A stretch of 21,135 bases of DNA, taken from Sphingomonas carotinifaciens (lineage in GTDB: Bacteria; Pseudomonadota; Alphaproteobacteria; Sphingomonadales; Sphingomonadaceae). The notes under the pieces are model-generated. The model searched no databases, was not told where the DNA came from, and saw only the letters and a program-made list of their open reading frames with translations. Below, piece after piece: positions 11,686 through 21,056 of this stretch (the first letter of the stretch is position 1; each line of letters opens with the position of its first letter). Position numbers and translations under genes: made by a program. Location of the stretch: the NCBI RefSeq assembly GCF_009789535.1, contig NZ_WSUT01000003.1, forward strand, positions 1 through 21,135. The letters are read 5' to 3'.

Positions 11686-11745
11686 TAGGAGACAAGGGCC
11701 ACTTTAGCATTACGCAGTAATGCTAAAGTGCGCCCTTGTCTCCTA
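11686..11745. other. Strand-switch junction: two oriT halves head to head
   Basis: Left of 11713 the sequence is unit-forward to the left arm GCATTAC of the oriT repeat (11707-11713). Then GCA (11714-11716) and GTAATGC (11717-11723) continue as reverse complement. The normal centre is TGC; here it is GCA. This creates a perfect local palindrome and puts two nic regions back to back. The right one is complete: TAAAGTGCG ends at 11732 and CCC follows, with the predicted nick on plus between 11732 and 11733. The left one has lost a base (GGGCCAC for GGGCGCAC). Confidence 0.88.
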
Positions 11746-11820
11746 CCGTCGCGTCGGGTGGCTTCGTTCGTTGGGTTGCGCTATACTCGCTTCGTATTCG
11801 TGCTTTCACGCGGGGAAGGT

Positions 11821-12090
11821 ATGGCGGCACCCACACGCGAATCTATCGAGCAGGCACAGAAGCGGGTCGATCAGGCAAAGGCCCGTCTCGCCGCGCTCAA
11901 CGCCCGTGTCGCTGCCGAAGGTCGCCGCCTCGATACCCGCCGCAAGATCATCCTCGGCGGGCTGCTCATCGACGCCGCTACCAAGGACAAGCGGTTCGCC
12001 GGCATCGTCTCCGAGCTGACCCACCGCATCAGCCGGGATCAGGATCGCAAACCGTTCGAGGGATGGACGCTGCCCGGGGAGGATAGCTGA
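11821..12090 (+). CDS. TraD-like mobilisation protein, copy 3
   Basis: Intact 89-aa copy, with ribosome binding site GGGGAAGG and the one-base TGATG overlap with the next gene preserved. Confidence 0.77.
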   Translation: MAAPTRESIEQAQKRVDQAKARLAALNARVAAEGRRLDTRRKIILGGLLIDAATKDKRFAGIVSELTHRISRDQDRKPFEGWTLPGEDS

Positions 12091-12983
12091 TGGACCGCGA
12101 TCGGGAGGACGACCCCCGCCGCCTGCTCGAACAGGCGCGCCAGCTCCATGAGTCCGGACGCGGAAGGGGAATGGCGCGTGGTGGTGGCCGGACCGATCCC
12201 CCGGCCGGGAGGTTCGATCCCGCAGAGTTCGACACGCCCCCCGATCCGCCGCCCTCTGCCGCCGGTCGCGCGCGCGATACCGCCGACGCCGCCCAGGCGC
12301 ACAGCTTCTTCTCCCACCTCGACACCAACATCCAGCGCGTCCTCGCCGGCTTCGGCACCCTGCGCGACCTGGTGGCCGACGTGCGCGCCAGCCTGGCCGA
12401 TGCCGCCGCCAGGGACGCACAGCGCGCCGAGGACGAGGAAGCCCGTGACAAGGCCATAGCGGCCCGCCTGGTCGATCCTGCCGCCCTGGAGGCCCGTGCG
12501 GAGGCCGGAGCGCGTCGTGGGGCCACAGACGGCCTTGCCGGGGCGGGAGAGGCCCTGCGGCGTCGGATCGACGCTGATACGGCCGCGCACGCCGCCCTGG
12601 CCGATCGTCTCGCCGCCGATGCCGCCGATCGCCGGGCCCATGAGCAGCGCCGGCGCCGGTGGGACAGGTGGTGGAACGGTGCGCTCGCCGCCTTCGCCCT
12701 GCTGGTGCCGATCGCCGGGGGTTACGGCTACTACCTGGGTAACGGGGCCGGCGAGGCATCGGGCTATGCCCGCGCCCGTGATGAAACGGCTGCGGCGAGC
12801 TGGGCCAACACTACCAACGGCAAGCTCGCCCGCCGCATCGATCAGGCCAGCGAACAGACCATTCCCGCCATCGCCGCCTGCCCCAAGGATCACGGCTGGA
12901 AACGCGAGAAGCGCGACGGGGCCTACTGGTGCTTCGGTGCGAACCCCGACGCCAAGACCTACAGCGGGTGGCTCCTGCCATGA
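12090..12983 (+). CDS. Membrane-anchored mobilisation protein, copy 3
   Basis: Intact 297-aa copy identical in length to 993-1886, with the membrane segment at residues about 195-215. Agreement of copies 1 and 3 shows that the two frameshifts of copy 2 are errors. Confidence 0.65.
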   Translation: MDRDREDDPRRLLEQARQLHESGRGRGMARGGGRTDPPAGRFDPAEFDTPPDPPPSAAGRARDTADAAQAHSFFSHLDTNIQRVLAGFGTLRDLVADVRASLADAAARDAQRAEDEEARDKAIAARLVDPAALEARAEAGARRGATDGLAGAGEALRRRIDADTAAHAALADRLAADAADRRAHEQRRRRWDRWWNGALAAFALLVPIAGGYGYYLGNGAGEASGYARARDETAAASWANTTNGKLARRIDQASEQTIPAIAACPKDHGWKREKRDGAYWCFGANPDAKTYSGWLLP

Positions 12984-13002
12984 GCCGGGTGGAGGGCTAC
13001 AT

Positions 13003-13035
13003 AAACAAACACCGGCCGAGATACTCTCGGCCGGT
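13003..13035 (-). terminator. Rho-independent terminator, copy 3
   Basis: Inverted copy of 941-973; serves the 54-aa gene at 13068-13232. Confidence 0.85.
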
Positions 13036-13067
13036 GCATTACGGTCCCTTACGGGCTAAAGACCTGC

Positions 13068-13232
13068 TCACTTCTTCTCGTAGTGGTGATTGTTCAGCGA
13101 GGGAGGGAAGTTCTCGCCCTTGTCCACCTTCCGGTCATAGCTCGTGCCGGCATATTCGTTGTTGGTGTCGCGGTACTGACCGTAGGTGCCGGTTTCCGGG
13201 CAATTCTGACCGGACCAATATTTCGCTGCCAT
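13068..13232 (-). CDS. Small 54-aa protein, copy 3
   Basis: Inverted intact copy of 744-908. Confidence 0.7.
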   Translation of the reverse strand: MAAKYWSGQNCPETGTYGQYRDTNNEYAGTSYDRKVDKGENFPPSLNNHHYEKK

Positions 13233-13304
13233 CTATTTATCTCCTCTCCCGAACAGACGGGGAACATAGATTGGTATCCGGAAGGCTGGCGTCAAGAGGG
13301 CAGC

Positions 13305-13592
13305 ATGACTGACAACCGCACCTGGCAGCTCGTCATGGTGGGGGACAGCCTGCGCCGCATTACGGTCGACGCGCAGGCCGACATGGCCCGGTTGCTCGAC
13401 CTCGATCCCACCATCCCCCACTTGACCGTCGAGGTCGGTGGCGCGTCCGTCCACGTCGCCCGCGACTGGCCCAGCGATCGGGTGGAGGAAGCCGATCGCT
13501 TGATCGACCGCATCGCCGGTTCGGGTATATCCGCGATCGTCGTTCATCCCCGACAGGATCGCCCACCCCGGCGCGTGACGGCCGGCGAATGA
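13305..13592 (+). CDS. Unknown 95-aa protein, copy 3
   Basis: Inverted intact copy of 384-671, with AGAGGG before the ATG at 13305. Confidence 0.65.
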   Translation: MTDNRTWQLVMVGDSLRRITVDAQADMARLLDLDPTIPHLTVEVGGASVHVARDWPSDRVEEADRLIDRIAGSGISAIVVHPRQDRPPRRVTAGE

Positions 13593-13743
13593 TCGCACAC
13601 CGTCCTCGCCCCGACTCCTCCCTCGCCGAGCCTGCGGCCGTCAGGCCGCTCTTGTGACGGCGTAGCCGCACGCATCTTCGGCGCATCGGCCGAAGGCCGA
13701 TTCCGCTTGTCGTCATGCAACGCCAGCCTCGCGCGCCCGCGAT

Positions 13744-13772
13744 GATTCTAGATTCTACTGATTCTATGATTC
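13744..13772. promoter_or_regulatory. GANTC cluster, copy 3
   Basis: Four GATTC sites, the complement of the GAATC sites at 203-231. Confidence 0.6.
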
Positions 13773-13817
13773 GTGGTTAGCTAGCCCATTGATCTAGAAC
13801 GCATAAACGCCTCGACC

Positions 13818-13926
13818 TACGAGGAATGGGGTGCGCAGATACGAGAAATGGGGTGCTGACCTACGAGAAATGGGGTGCCCAGTTACGATGAATGGGGTGG
13901 GGTAACCTGATCCAGAAATGAGGTGC
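13818..13926. repeat. Five iterons, copy 3
   Basis: Inverted copy of 49-157; in this orientation the core reads TACGAGAAATGGGGTGC and the array points toward repA at 13971. Confidence 0.88.
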
Positions 13927-13970
13927 GAATAGATATTGCTTCGTAACTCGTTTCTGACGCACTTTGAGCT

Positions 13971-15077
13971 ATGTCAGATGGCCCTTCCCTAGGTCGCACC
14001 ATGAAAGCGGCTTCCACCGCTTCGGTCCGAGACGGTCATGCCATCGTCAAAGCTGGTGAGTTCATCGAAGCTCGGTTTGGTGCCGGCACATCACCCTCCC
14101 TTGCCGCTCGCAAAACCTTGGCTCTCCTGATCGCCAAAGCTGCCGGCGAGGCTTGGCGACCAGGCTCGCATGTGATCGCCAAGCGTGAGCTGCGAGGCAG
14201 CCACAATGCCAATGATCGGATCCAAGACACGCTGGCCGAGCTGATGGATGTGAAATTCCAGATGTCTTCGACCTCGGCTCAGGGACGTGCTGCTACCCTT
14301 ACCGCTGCTCTGCTGGCGTGGACCCTCAACGAACACGCGGAAGATGGACGAGCTACCGTCGAATGGGAGTTCACGGCACCAGCACGGGCTATTCTGCAGG
14401 GGAGCGACTACTACGCCCGATTGAACCGGGCGGCGCTGCTCGCCTTCCGATCCAAATATGCCATTACCCTCTACGAGATGGGTTGCCTGCTCGCTGGCCG
14501 TCGCGAGCCTCGATGGTCAGGTACGATCGAGGAGCTGCGGGAGCGGGTAGGCGTAGCTCCCAAAACACTGCTCAACTTTTCCGACTTCCGTCGCTTCGTC
14601 CTCGATCTGGCGAAGGCCGAAATCGATCAGCTCGCCGCCTTCACGATGGACTGGTCGGAAAAACGCGGGGCGCGGGGCAAGATTACCCACGTCACCCTCA
14701 CCTTCACCCCGAAAGACGACGATGCCACTGACGCCGCGGCTGATGAGGCAGGACGCCATAGCAGCGGTCGAAAGGCTCGCCGGGAAGGGACGACAGAAAC
14801 CATCGTCGATACTGCTAGCCTCATCGCCTCGGCGGCTTCTCGCCTGTCGGTTTCCGACACCCTGCGCTGGCCGGCCGACGATCAGGTGAACGAGTTCAAG
14901 ACCCCGGAGCTTCATTCGATCGGAATGGCCCTAGGCGGTGGTCACTCCGTGCAGCGACTAGCGGATCAGTATGCCCGCGTGCGCCCTGAACAGCGCCGTA
15001 AACTGGTAGGGGACGCTCTCAAGGCAGACTGGACGAAATGGGTTACGGGGTGTGCCACCAAGTGGGGCAGGGTCTAA
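13971..15077 (+). CDS. repA: RepA, Rep_3-type plasmid replication initiator (intact copy)
   Basis: 368 aa, the only uninterrupted repA in the window. It would bind the iterons just upstream and open the origin. The Rep_3 fold of two winged helices is visible. The first domain spans about 45-150, with a Lys/Arg-rich HVIAKRELRGSHNANDRI at 67-84. A linker YYARLNRAALLAFRSKYAI (147-165) and ITLYEMGCLL lead to the second domain at about 180-248: WSGTIEELRERVGV (182-195), LLNFSDFRRFVLDLAKAEID (200-219) and GKITHVTLTF (236-245), a typical Rep_3 ending. The C-terminal 120 residues are less familiar. The ATG at 13971 has only a weak GAG ribosome binding site; an alternative start is Met11. The HTH gene follows after 78 bp in the same direction. 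Confidence 0.9.
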   Translation: MSDGPSLGRTMKAASTASVRDGHAIVKAGEFIEARFGAGTSPSLAARKTLALLIAKAAGEAWRPGSHVIAKRELRGSHNANDRIQDTLAELMDVKFQMSSTSAQGRAATLTAALLAWTLNEHAEDGRATVEWEFTAPARAILQGSDYYARLNRAALLAFRSKYAITLYEMGCLLAGRREPRWSGTIEELRERVGVAPKTLLNFSDFRRFVLDLAKAEIDQLAAFTMDWSEKRGARGKITHVTLTFTPKDDDATDAAADEAGRHSSGRKARREGTTETIVDTASLIASAASRLSVSDTLRWPADDQVNEFKTPELHSIGMALGGGHSVQRLADQYARVRPEQRRKLVGDALKADWTKWVTGCATKWGRV

Positions 15078-15101
15078 TCGTTTCGCTATCTGACCGTTTC
15101 T

Positions 15102-15139
15102 GCTAACGGGTTAGCGGATCATGTTTTGAAACGATCCGC
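15102..15139. promoter_or_regulatory. Inverted repeats between repA and HTH gene, copy 3
   Basis: Inverted copy of 8303-8340 with no changes. Confidence 0.4.
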
Positions 15140-15155
15140 AACAGGGACCAATAAG

Positions 15156-15595
15156 ATGGCTTACACCCTCGGAGAAGCTGCGAAGGCGACAGGCATCAGC
15201 AAGGCCTCCTATCGCGGGCCATTAATAGTGGTCGGATTTCCGCGACAAAGAAGGATGATGGCTCTTTCTCGATTGAGCCAGTCGAATTGCACCGGGTGTA
15301 CCCTCCCAAGTCAGCCGCACCAGTAACCGAAACGCCTGCTGAAACGCTTCGCAACGGCAATGCTGACACCCGTAACGGGTCAGATTCCAATGTGTTGCAG
15401 GCTCGTCTTGATGCTGCCTTGGAACAGTTGCGCGATCGGGACGGCACGATCGATGATCTCCGCCGTCGCCTCGATCAATCGGACGAGGAACGGCGTGAGG
15501 CTCAAGCCCGAGTTATCGGACTGCTGACCGGACCCGGCCCCACAGAATCCAAGCGAGGGTTCTTCGGTCGCCTGTTCGGCCGCACTGACGAATGA
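15156..15595 (+). pseudogene. Winged-HTH / coiled-coil plasmid protein, copy 3, one lost base
   Basis: Same gene as 7847-8286, but the error is elsewhere. Here AGCAAGGCC is correct, while GCCTCCTATCG lacks the A present in copy 1 (GCCTCCATATCG). Combining both gives GISKASISRAINSGRISATK in one frame. The downstream part from 15287, with the coiled coil and KRGFFGRLFGR tail, is intact. Confidence 0.75.
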
Positions 15596-15603
15596 CAGCA
15601 GGA

Positions 15604-15780
15604 TCAATCGCCGTTGCAAACGTCACATAGGGAGAAGTCATCGGTGACCACTCCTGCGCCCGAGCTGAACGGGTTGCCACAATGCCCGCAGGTTGGGGAT
15701 GCAGCATAGTCGTCATCCGTGGCTTCCGCTGCACGTCGATCGGCATGCCACTGCTGCTTTTCGGCCTCGGTAAACGCCAT
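15604..15780 (-). CDS. Small zinc-ribbon protein, copy 3
   Basis: Inverted intact copy of 7662-7838 with both C-x2-C pairs. Confidence 0.7.
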   Translation of the reverse strand: MAFTEAEKQQWHADRRAAEATDDDYAASPTCGHCGNPFSSGAGVVTDDFSLCDVCNGD

Positions 15781-15846
15781 TTCTAATCTCCTTGCGTAAC
15801 CGTACCCGGCACCGGTTTAACGACTTGTTTCTAGCTCGCTCGATCA

Positions 15847-16401
15847 TCAGCCTTGCTTGCGCGACAGCCGCGATATCGTCGCCTGATCGACCCCGAGCAG
15901 AGCCGCGACGGTGCGCTGCGTGTCGCCCCTAGCGAGCCGCTGTAGCGCCTCCGCCTGCTGATGGGGAGTGAGGGCAGCACGCCGGCCGAACTTCACCCCA
16001 CGCGCCTTAGCCTGGTCGCGACCGACTGCGGTGCGCTCCACGATCCGCTGGCGTTCCCAGCTCGCTGCGATCCCCAGCACGGCGATGACGACCTCGGCAA
16101 ACTGCGAGGTCGTATCCACCATCGGCTCCGCGATCGAGCGGAAGCCAGCCCCTGCCTCCTTCACCGCGTGGAGGATGTTCAACAGGTCACGGGTGTTGCG
16201 TGCCAGGCGGTCGGTGGCCGTCACCATCAGCACGTCGCCGGCATCGAGCGCGCCGATCGCGCGCTTGAGCTTCGGCCGCTCGGCCGACGCGGCGCTGGCC
16301 TTCTCCTGGTAGACTTTCACGCAGCCGGCAGCGAGGAGCTGGGCGACCTGCTGGGTGAGGTCCTGCCCGTTGGAGGAGACGCGCGCATAGCCGTAGATCA
16401 T
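15847..16401 (-). CDS. Serine recombinase (resolvase), copy 3
   Basis: Inverted intact 184-aa copy of 7041-7595. Confidence 0.92.
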   Translation of the reverse strand: MIYGYARVSSNGQDLTQQVAQLLAAGCVKVYQEKASAASAERPKLKRAIGALDAGDVLMVTATDRLARNTRDLLNILHAVKEAGAGFRSIAEPMVDTTSQFAEVVIAVLGIAASWERQRIVERTAVGRDQAKARGVKFGRRAALTPHQQAEALQRLARGDTQRTVAALLGVDQATISRLSRKQG

Positions 16402-16424
16402 GCGACCATTGTGCATCGGATATA

Positions 16425-16470
16425 TGCATCACGGAAGCGCCCGGATTTCTGCCGTTTCCGGCGTGATGCA
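16425..16470. other. Candidate res site, copy 3
   Basis: Inverted copy of 6972-7017. Confidence 0.45.
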
Positions 16471-16566
16471 GAACCTATGACTTTCGCATCGCCCCGAGTA
16501 AGAATGGCAGAGAGCGGACATTGCTTACCCCTAATCTTGGCACGGGGTTAATCTATGCTTAGCTAA

Positions 16567-16796
16567 TTAGATCGGCCTACCAATAAGTACGGTTTGCTGA
16601 AGCATTTTTTCGCCAATATTGGCAATGTGATGCCGAACACCTTCAACCACAAAGTCAGCTTACGCCCGTGCCAGTAATTAAGCTCTACTTCGTCACCAAC
16701 GCTGGGCAAGGCTGACAGTCCAGGTAGTTCTATTTTTTCACGAGACCCATCAACCTCAATCTCAGCAGATACAAGGAAATACTCTGACGTAATCAC
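16567..16796 (-). pseudogene. 76-aa unknown gene, copy 3, one lost base
   Basis: Same gene as 6645-6875. One A is lost in the run within CACAAAAG (near 16651), changing the protein after GRKLT. Confidence 0.65.
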
Positions 16797-19225
16797 TAGC
16801 TTACACTCCCTAAAGGCTGTGACAAAAATCCAAATTCAAATACCAAAGGCCGTAGTTTTGTACCGAGCGCGGCATAGGCTGCCTTGAACGCGTCGAAGTC
16901 CGTTAGTTCGGTATCACCATAAGCTTCGAGGGCGCGGCGGACTTGGTACCAGCCGACATCCGGACGGTTGAGTTTGAATTCTTCGCGGATTTTACGCGGA
17001 AAGCTGATGGCGTGGTAGCGCTTCCACAATACCCGCCCCGCGTCGAGCACTGCTCGCGCTTCCGCCGAAAAGATCATGCCCGCCATGTAGCGGACCATGA
17101 AGTCGGATTGAAACCGCCCGCTCACTCCGACCTCGCCTTCGGTGAACGGGATGAAGTGATTGACAAGGGACCAGTCGCGCTCGTTCCAGCGAAGCCCATC
17201 AGCCCCGGCGGTCAAATTGCTGCCGTTGAACAGCATCCAGACCAAGCAATCGGACTTAAATTCGTCGGTCAGCGCCTCGGAGGGTTGCAGGAACTGGTCG
17301 CGGTCATTGAGCCAGGTTGGCTTAATAAGGCGGCGGACCGCGAACACGATGGCGGCTTGCCAGAGGTTTTCGGAAGTGACGAAAAGCCCGTGGCCACCGT
17401 TAAAGCCGGACGAGAACAATGCAGTCTTGGCGGCCTGCTGCAAGTCGTTGCTGTTGCACCACATATAGGCGATGGCATCGTCCGACCACCTGGTCCCTCG
17501 AAGATCCTTCGTGGCAGTCGCAGTAGTCAGGGCATTTTTCAGCGGCACTACCTCTTCGCGGTTTGAGCGTGGCCGGATGATCCAGTCGGTGAGTAACTTG
17601 CGCCCCGTGCTTATAATGAACGTCTTCTCACCGACCTCTTTGCCCTCTTTGTTGAGTACGCGTGTGTCAATATTTGCTACTGACACATTCACAGCAGTAT
17701 CCCACATCAAAAAAGCTATTGGGAAGTTCCCGGGAACGCTATCAAATGCACGACTATGGACAACGAAGCCTCCTAGAAATTTTGCCTTCCACGTTTCTCT
17801 AAATTTCTCTAAAGTAGGAGAAATTACGTACTTTAGTGTAGAAAACATCGCTAGTGTTGATGTAGGCAACTCTAAATCTATTCGTGCCACGAACTGGGCA
17901 AATAGCTCATTTGTGGCCTTCCCATAGTCGGCTTTTAGACTTAACGCTAAGCGAGTTTTAGCAACTTTTGCTTTGGACCCTGAACCATCCGAAGCAACGC
18001 CTCTTGTAGTGTTGTCGTTGGTAGCCTCCGCATAGGGCGGATTGATTAGCACTAAAATCGGCTTCGCGCCCTTCCGGCCTTCGCGCGCATTAGTAATCGC
18101 CTGCCGCAGCGCCGTCGGCAGCTTACCCGACAGCGCATAATCGATCTCACCAAAATCAGTGATGTCGTCGTTCAGGTAATCGTACTGAAATATCTCCGCC
18201 CCCGCGAACGCCGGATTCGACTTCATGATCGTCACATCGGCCTGGTCGAGCGTGGACATGAAGACATTGCGTAGATTGCTGTGCTTAGCTTCCAGATTGC
18301 CAACACCCGCACACATGTCCCACACGATGTAACGGTTTTGCCAATTCTCTCCTAGCGTGGCACGCAACTGGTCATAGGCTTTATCAACGATGTTTAGCGG
18401 CGTGTAATACGCGCCCTTGAATTTCTGTTCATCGACGGGAAGCAAGCTGTCGCGGCGTTCAAGCAGATAATGGCGATGCTGCTGTTCGGGCGGCCGGTGG
18501 TAGATCGCCCAGAAGTTACGATAGCCGCGCTCGCTCGCTAGCTCGTACTGCTCAGTCCCTAGGATGAAAACTGGCTTGTCGCCACTGAACAACAGGCGCG
18601 CGCCCGCTGGCCCCTTCATCGCCTCTCGCTGGCCGTCGTGCATGATGTCGGCGAAGAACAGTACGGCGTAATCGGCCTGGTTCTTCACGCCGAGGCTCGC
18701 TACCGATCATGGCGACCCAGCGGTCGAACACCTGCCGCAAATTGTCGGGAGTGATCGGCGTGCGGATGATTGCGACGTTCACGGATTGCGTCCTTGACCG
18801 CCCTGACGAACGCTTGCCTCATCATGCGCGATTTCATATTCGACGATGTGCGTCTGGACGTAAGGCGCGATCTGTGCGGCGAAGTCCTTGCCTGCCGCCG
18901 AGCCTGATTTGGGCCAGACGAGCGCCTTATCGTCGAGCAGCGGCAGCGCCTTTTCGGTTGGCATCAGTGCCGCCTTTTCGCGATCGATAACGGCAAGGAA
19001 CGCCGGGAATCGCCTCACCACGCTTCTTCGCCGCGCGGATGTAGACAAGGAGCTGGCCGAACATGACGATGGTGCGGTCGGGCTGTCCTTCGCCTCGAAC
19101 CAGACCTCTTCGGTCTGGATGTCGACCAGTCCCTTGAAATAGCCCTTCAGTCCGAGAGCCGCGATGTAGGCGTCCTTAACATCCTCCTCGGTTTTTGCCC
19201 GTGCGAGGGCCGTTAATAAGGTCAC
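16796..19225 (-). pseudogene. Type IIG-like restriction-modification gene, copy 3, five single-base indels
   Basis: Inverted copy of 4219-6645. Residues from about 180 to the end, including all the methyltransferase motifs, read intact (16796-18688). The N-terminal part is broken by four inserted bases (near 18696, 18770, 18813 and 19007) and one lost base (near 19070). All lie in one 400-bp stretch covering the nuclease half, and copy 1 reads straight through. Confidence 0.8.
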
Positions 19226-19274
19226 CTGGATTATCTCCCCCCGCGCAAATTGGCACCGGCAGGCACCATTGCGA

Positions 19275-19288
19275 AAAACGCGCGTTTT
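19275..19288. promoter_or_regulatory. Palindrome, candidate operator, copy 3
   Basis: Same AAAACGCGCGTTTT as 4156-4169. Confidence 0.45.
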
Positions 19289-19318
19289 GTGTATCGCTCT
19301 AATGCCAAGGAGGGCAAG

Positions 19319-19581
19319 ATGACACAGGTAGCTGCGACGAGTTCGCCCGTAATTTCGGTCGCTATCGCGAGGAGGCCCAACGCGAGCCAGTCGCTGTGGT
19401 GACGCACAACCGAGTGACAGGCTATTTCGTGTCGGCGCGCGACTATGACGAATATCAGCGCCTCAAGGCAACGGCTCCTACCGCCCTGGCAGTCGAGGAG
19501 CTAGACGGCGCGACGTTGAAGGCGCTGGCGGCATCACGGATGGACCCCCGCCACGACCATCTCAACGCACTGATGGATTAA
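19319..19581 (+). pseudogene. Phd/YefM antitoxin, copy 3, one lost base
   Basis: Inverted copy of 3862-4125. A C is lost near 19339 (GCGACGAG for GCGACCGAG), so the frame breaks after the first six residues; the rest from 19396 reads correctly. Confidence 0.8.
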
Positions 19582-19585
19582 GCCT

Positions 19586-20018
19586 TTGTCGCTTCCTACC
19601 CCGGAACCGGGTCTGGTCATTCCCTATGCCTATCTGTGGCGGCACGAGCATCGCAAGGGACAGGAGGAAGGACGCAAGGTCCGCCCCAGCGTCATCGTGC
19701 TGTCGGTGCAAAGTCCAAAGGGCGGTGCCCCGCGCGTGACGGTCGCACCGATCACGCACACCCCGCCCGCGAAAGACGGGAAGCGGTCGAGCTGCCGCCT
19801 CGCGTCAAACAGGCGCTCGGCCTTGATGACGATCGCTCCTGGATCGTGCTGGATGAAGTGAACCAGTTCGCCTGGCCGGGCTATGACATTCGCCCGTGCC
19901 TGGGAGCAAGGATCGCTTCGCCTACGGCTTCATCCCGCCCAAGCTCTACGATACCGTCATCAGCCGTATTCTCGAACTGGCTGCTGCGCGCCGCGTCACC
20001 GAGATTCTACGCGACTAA
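19586..20018 (+). pseudogene. PemK/MazF-like toxin, copy 3, two lost bases
   Basis: Inverted copy of 3423-3857 from the TTG at 19586. One G is lost near 19782 and another near 19893, both in G-runs. Confidence 0.75.
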
Positions 20019-20023
20019 CCTGC

Positions 20024-21056
20024 CTACCGTCCAACCCGATATCGTGGTCGTGTTGCCGGTCCCGCTGTCGATCACGCTCGATCTGCGGTTGATCCAGCTC
20101 GGAGCCGGTCTGCTCGCGGCGGGGTGACTGGTCGATTGCCGGCAACCCATCGAATCCATCGCCGGCGCTGGTCTGCAACCCCGCCCGCATTGCCCTCGCC
20201 GCGCCCTGGACGAAGCTCGACATGCTCTGCGCCAGATGTTCGACCCGCTCCCGAGCCTGGCCGGTCCACTCCCGTATCCGCTGCTCGCCATACTCGATGT
20301 AGTAGGCCAGCCCCCGCTTCTCCATGATCGCCTCGTTCATCTGCCCGCGCGGGTGACGGCGTGCGGCTCCTCACCGGCTGCGATCTGCTCCCGCTCGGCG
20401 CGCCGCTCGATCGCGGCCGACGCATGGCCCATCTTGACCGTAGGCTCGATATCCAGCCCCTGACGCTCGTAGCTGCGATGATCGACCCGCTCCGGCACCT
20501 GGGCGTGTTCCAGCGCGTCGTTGACCATGCCCGCCCATCGCTCGCGGATCGCCTCCACTTCGACCGAGGCGGTCGTGCGCACGTCGAGCTGGCGCGTCTT
20601 CGCCCCCACCCGTCCGCCTCCGCTACCCGCGTCGTCGTCATGACGTGGGCGTGGTGGTTGCGATCGTCGCCGTAATCATGGGGGCGTGGATCGCCGCATC
20701 GACCGCCACCCCGTAGCGGTCGCACACATCCTCCGCGAAAGCACGAACCAGGTCGCGGCGCTGGCCGGCGTCCAGCTCGGCCGGTAGCCCCAGTTCGTAT
20801 TCCCGCGCCACCTTGGCGTCCTTGCGCTTCTCCGCCGCCTCTGCCGCGTTCCACAGCGCGGAGCGGTCCTGCGCCCACTCCGCGCCCTCCGGGGCGACGA
20901 TGAACGCATCCTCGACGCCGCCCCGCCGCGTGTAGTCGTGCACCAGGCCGTCGCGCTCGTTTTCAAGATATGCGCCGGCCCGGTACCCGCAGCGGCGACC
21001 GCGCTGCGCCCGGTCGAGCGCGACACCGATTTCACCGCCAGATGGTAGATCGCCAT
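20024..21056 (-). pseudogene. mobA: MobA relaxase, copy 3, several single-base indels
   Basis: Inverted copy of 2380-3417, five bases shorter overall. The catalytic-Tyr region and the His motif are both present, but in different frames. Errors include a lost T near 20035 and a lost C near 20353. The window ends 79 bp beyond the start codon, before oriT is reached again. Confidence 0.85.

Larger units (their letters stand above)
9467..11713 (+). repeat. Copy 2: partial direct repeat of unit positions 1-2259
   Basis: Collinear with 1-2259. Differences seen are an 8-base deletion (bases 555-562 of copy 1) and single-base losses near 10660, 10826, 11617 and 11700. No substitutions were noticed. 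It ends in the left arm of the oriT inverted repeat, where the sequence switches strand. This is the overlap expected when an assembler runs past the start of a circular molecule. Confidence 0.93.
13593..13970. other. oriV: Replication origin region, copy 3
   Basis: Inverted copy of 5-383 with one base lost near 13669. It holds the hairpins, the GANTC cluster (13744-13772) and the five iterons (13818-13926), then 44 bp to the repA start. A possible repA -10 (TAGATA) lies in that 44-bp gap, but no good -35 was seen. No gene is visible. Confidence 0.75.

Noticed and set aside
16796..19225. A second, degraded restriction-modification gene
   Set aside because: The five indels are clustered with no substitutions seen, and copy 1 is intact; sequencing error fits, decay does not.
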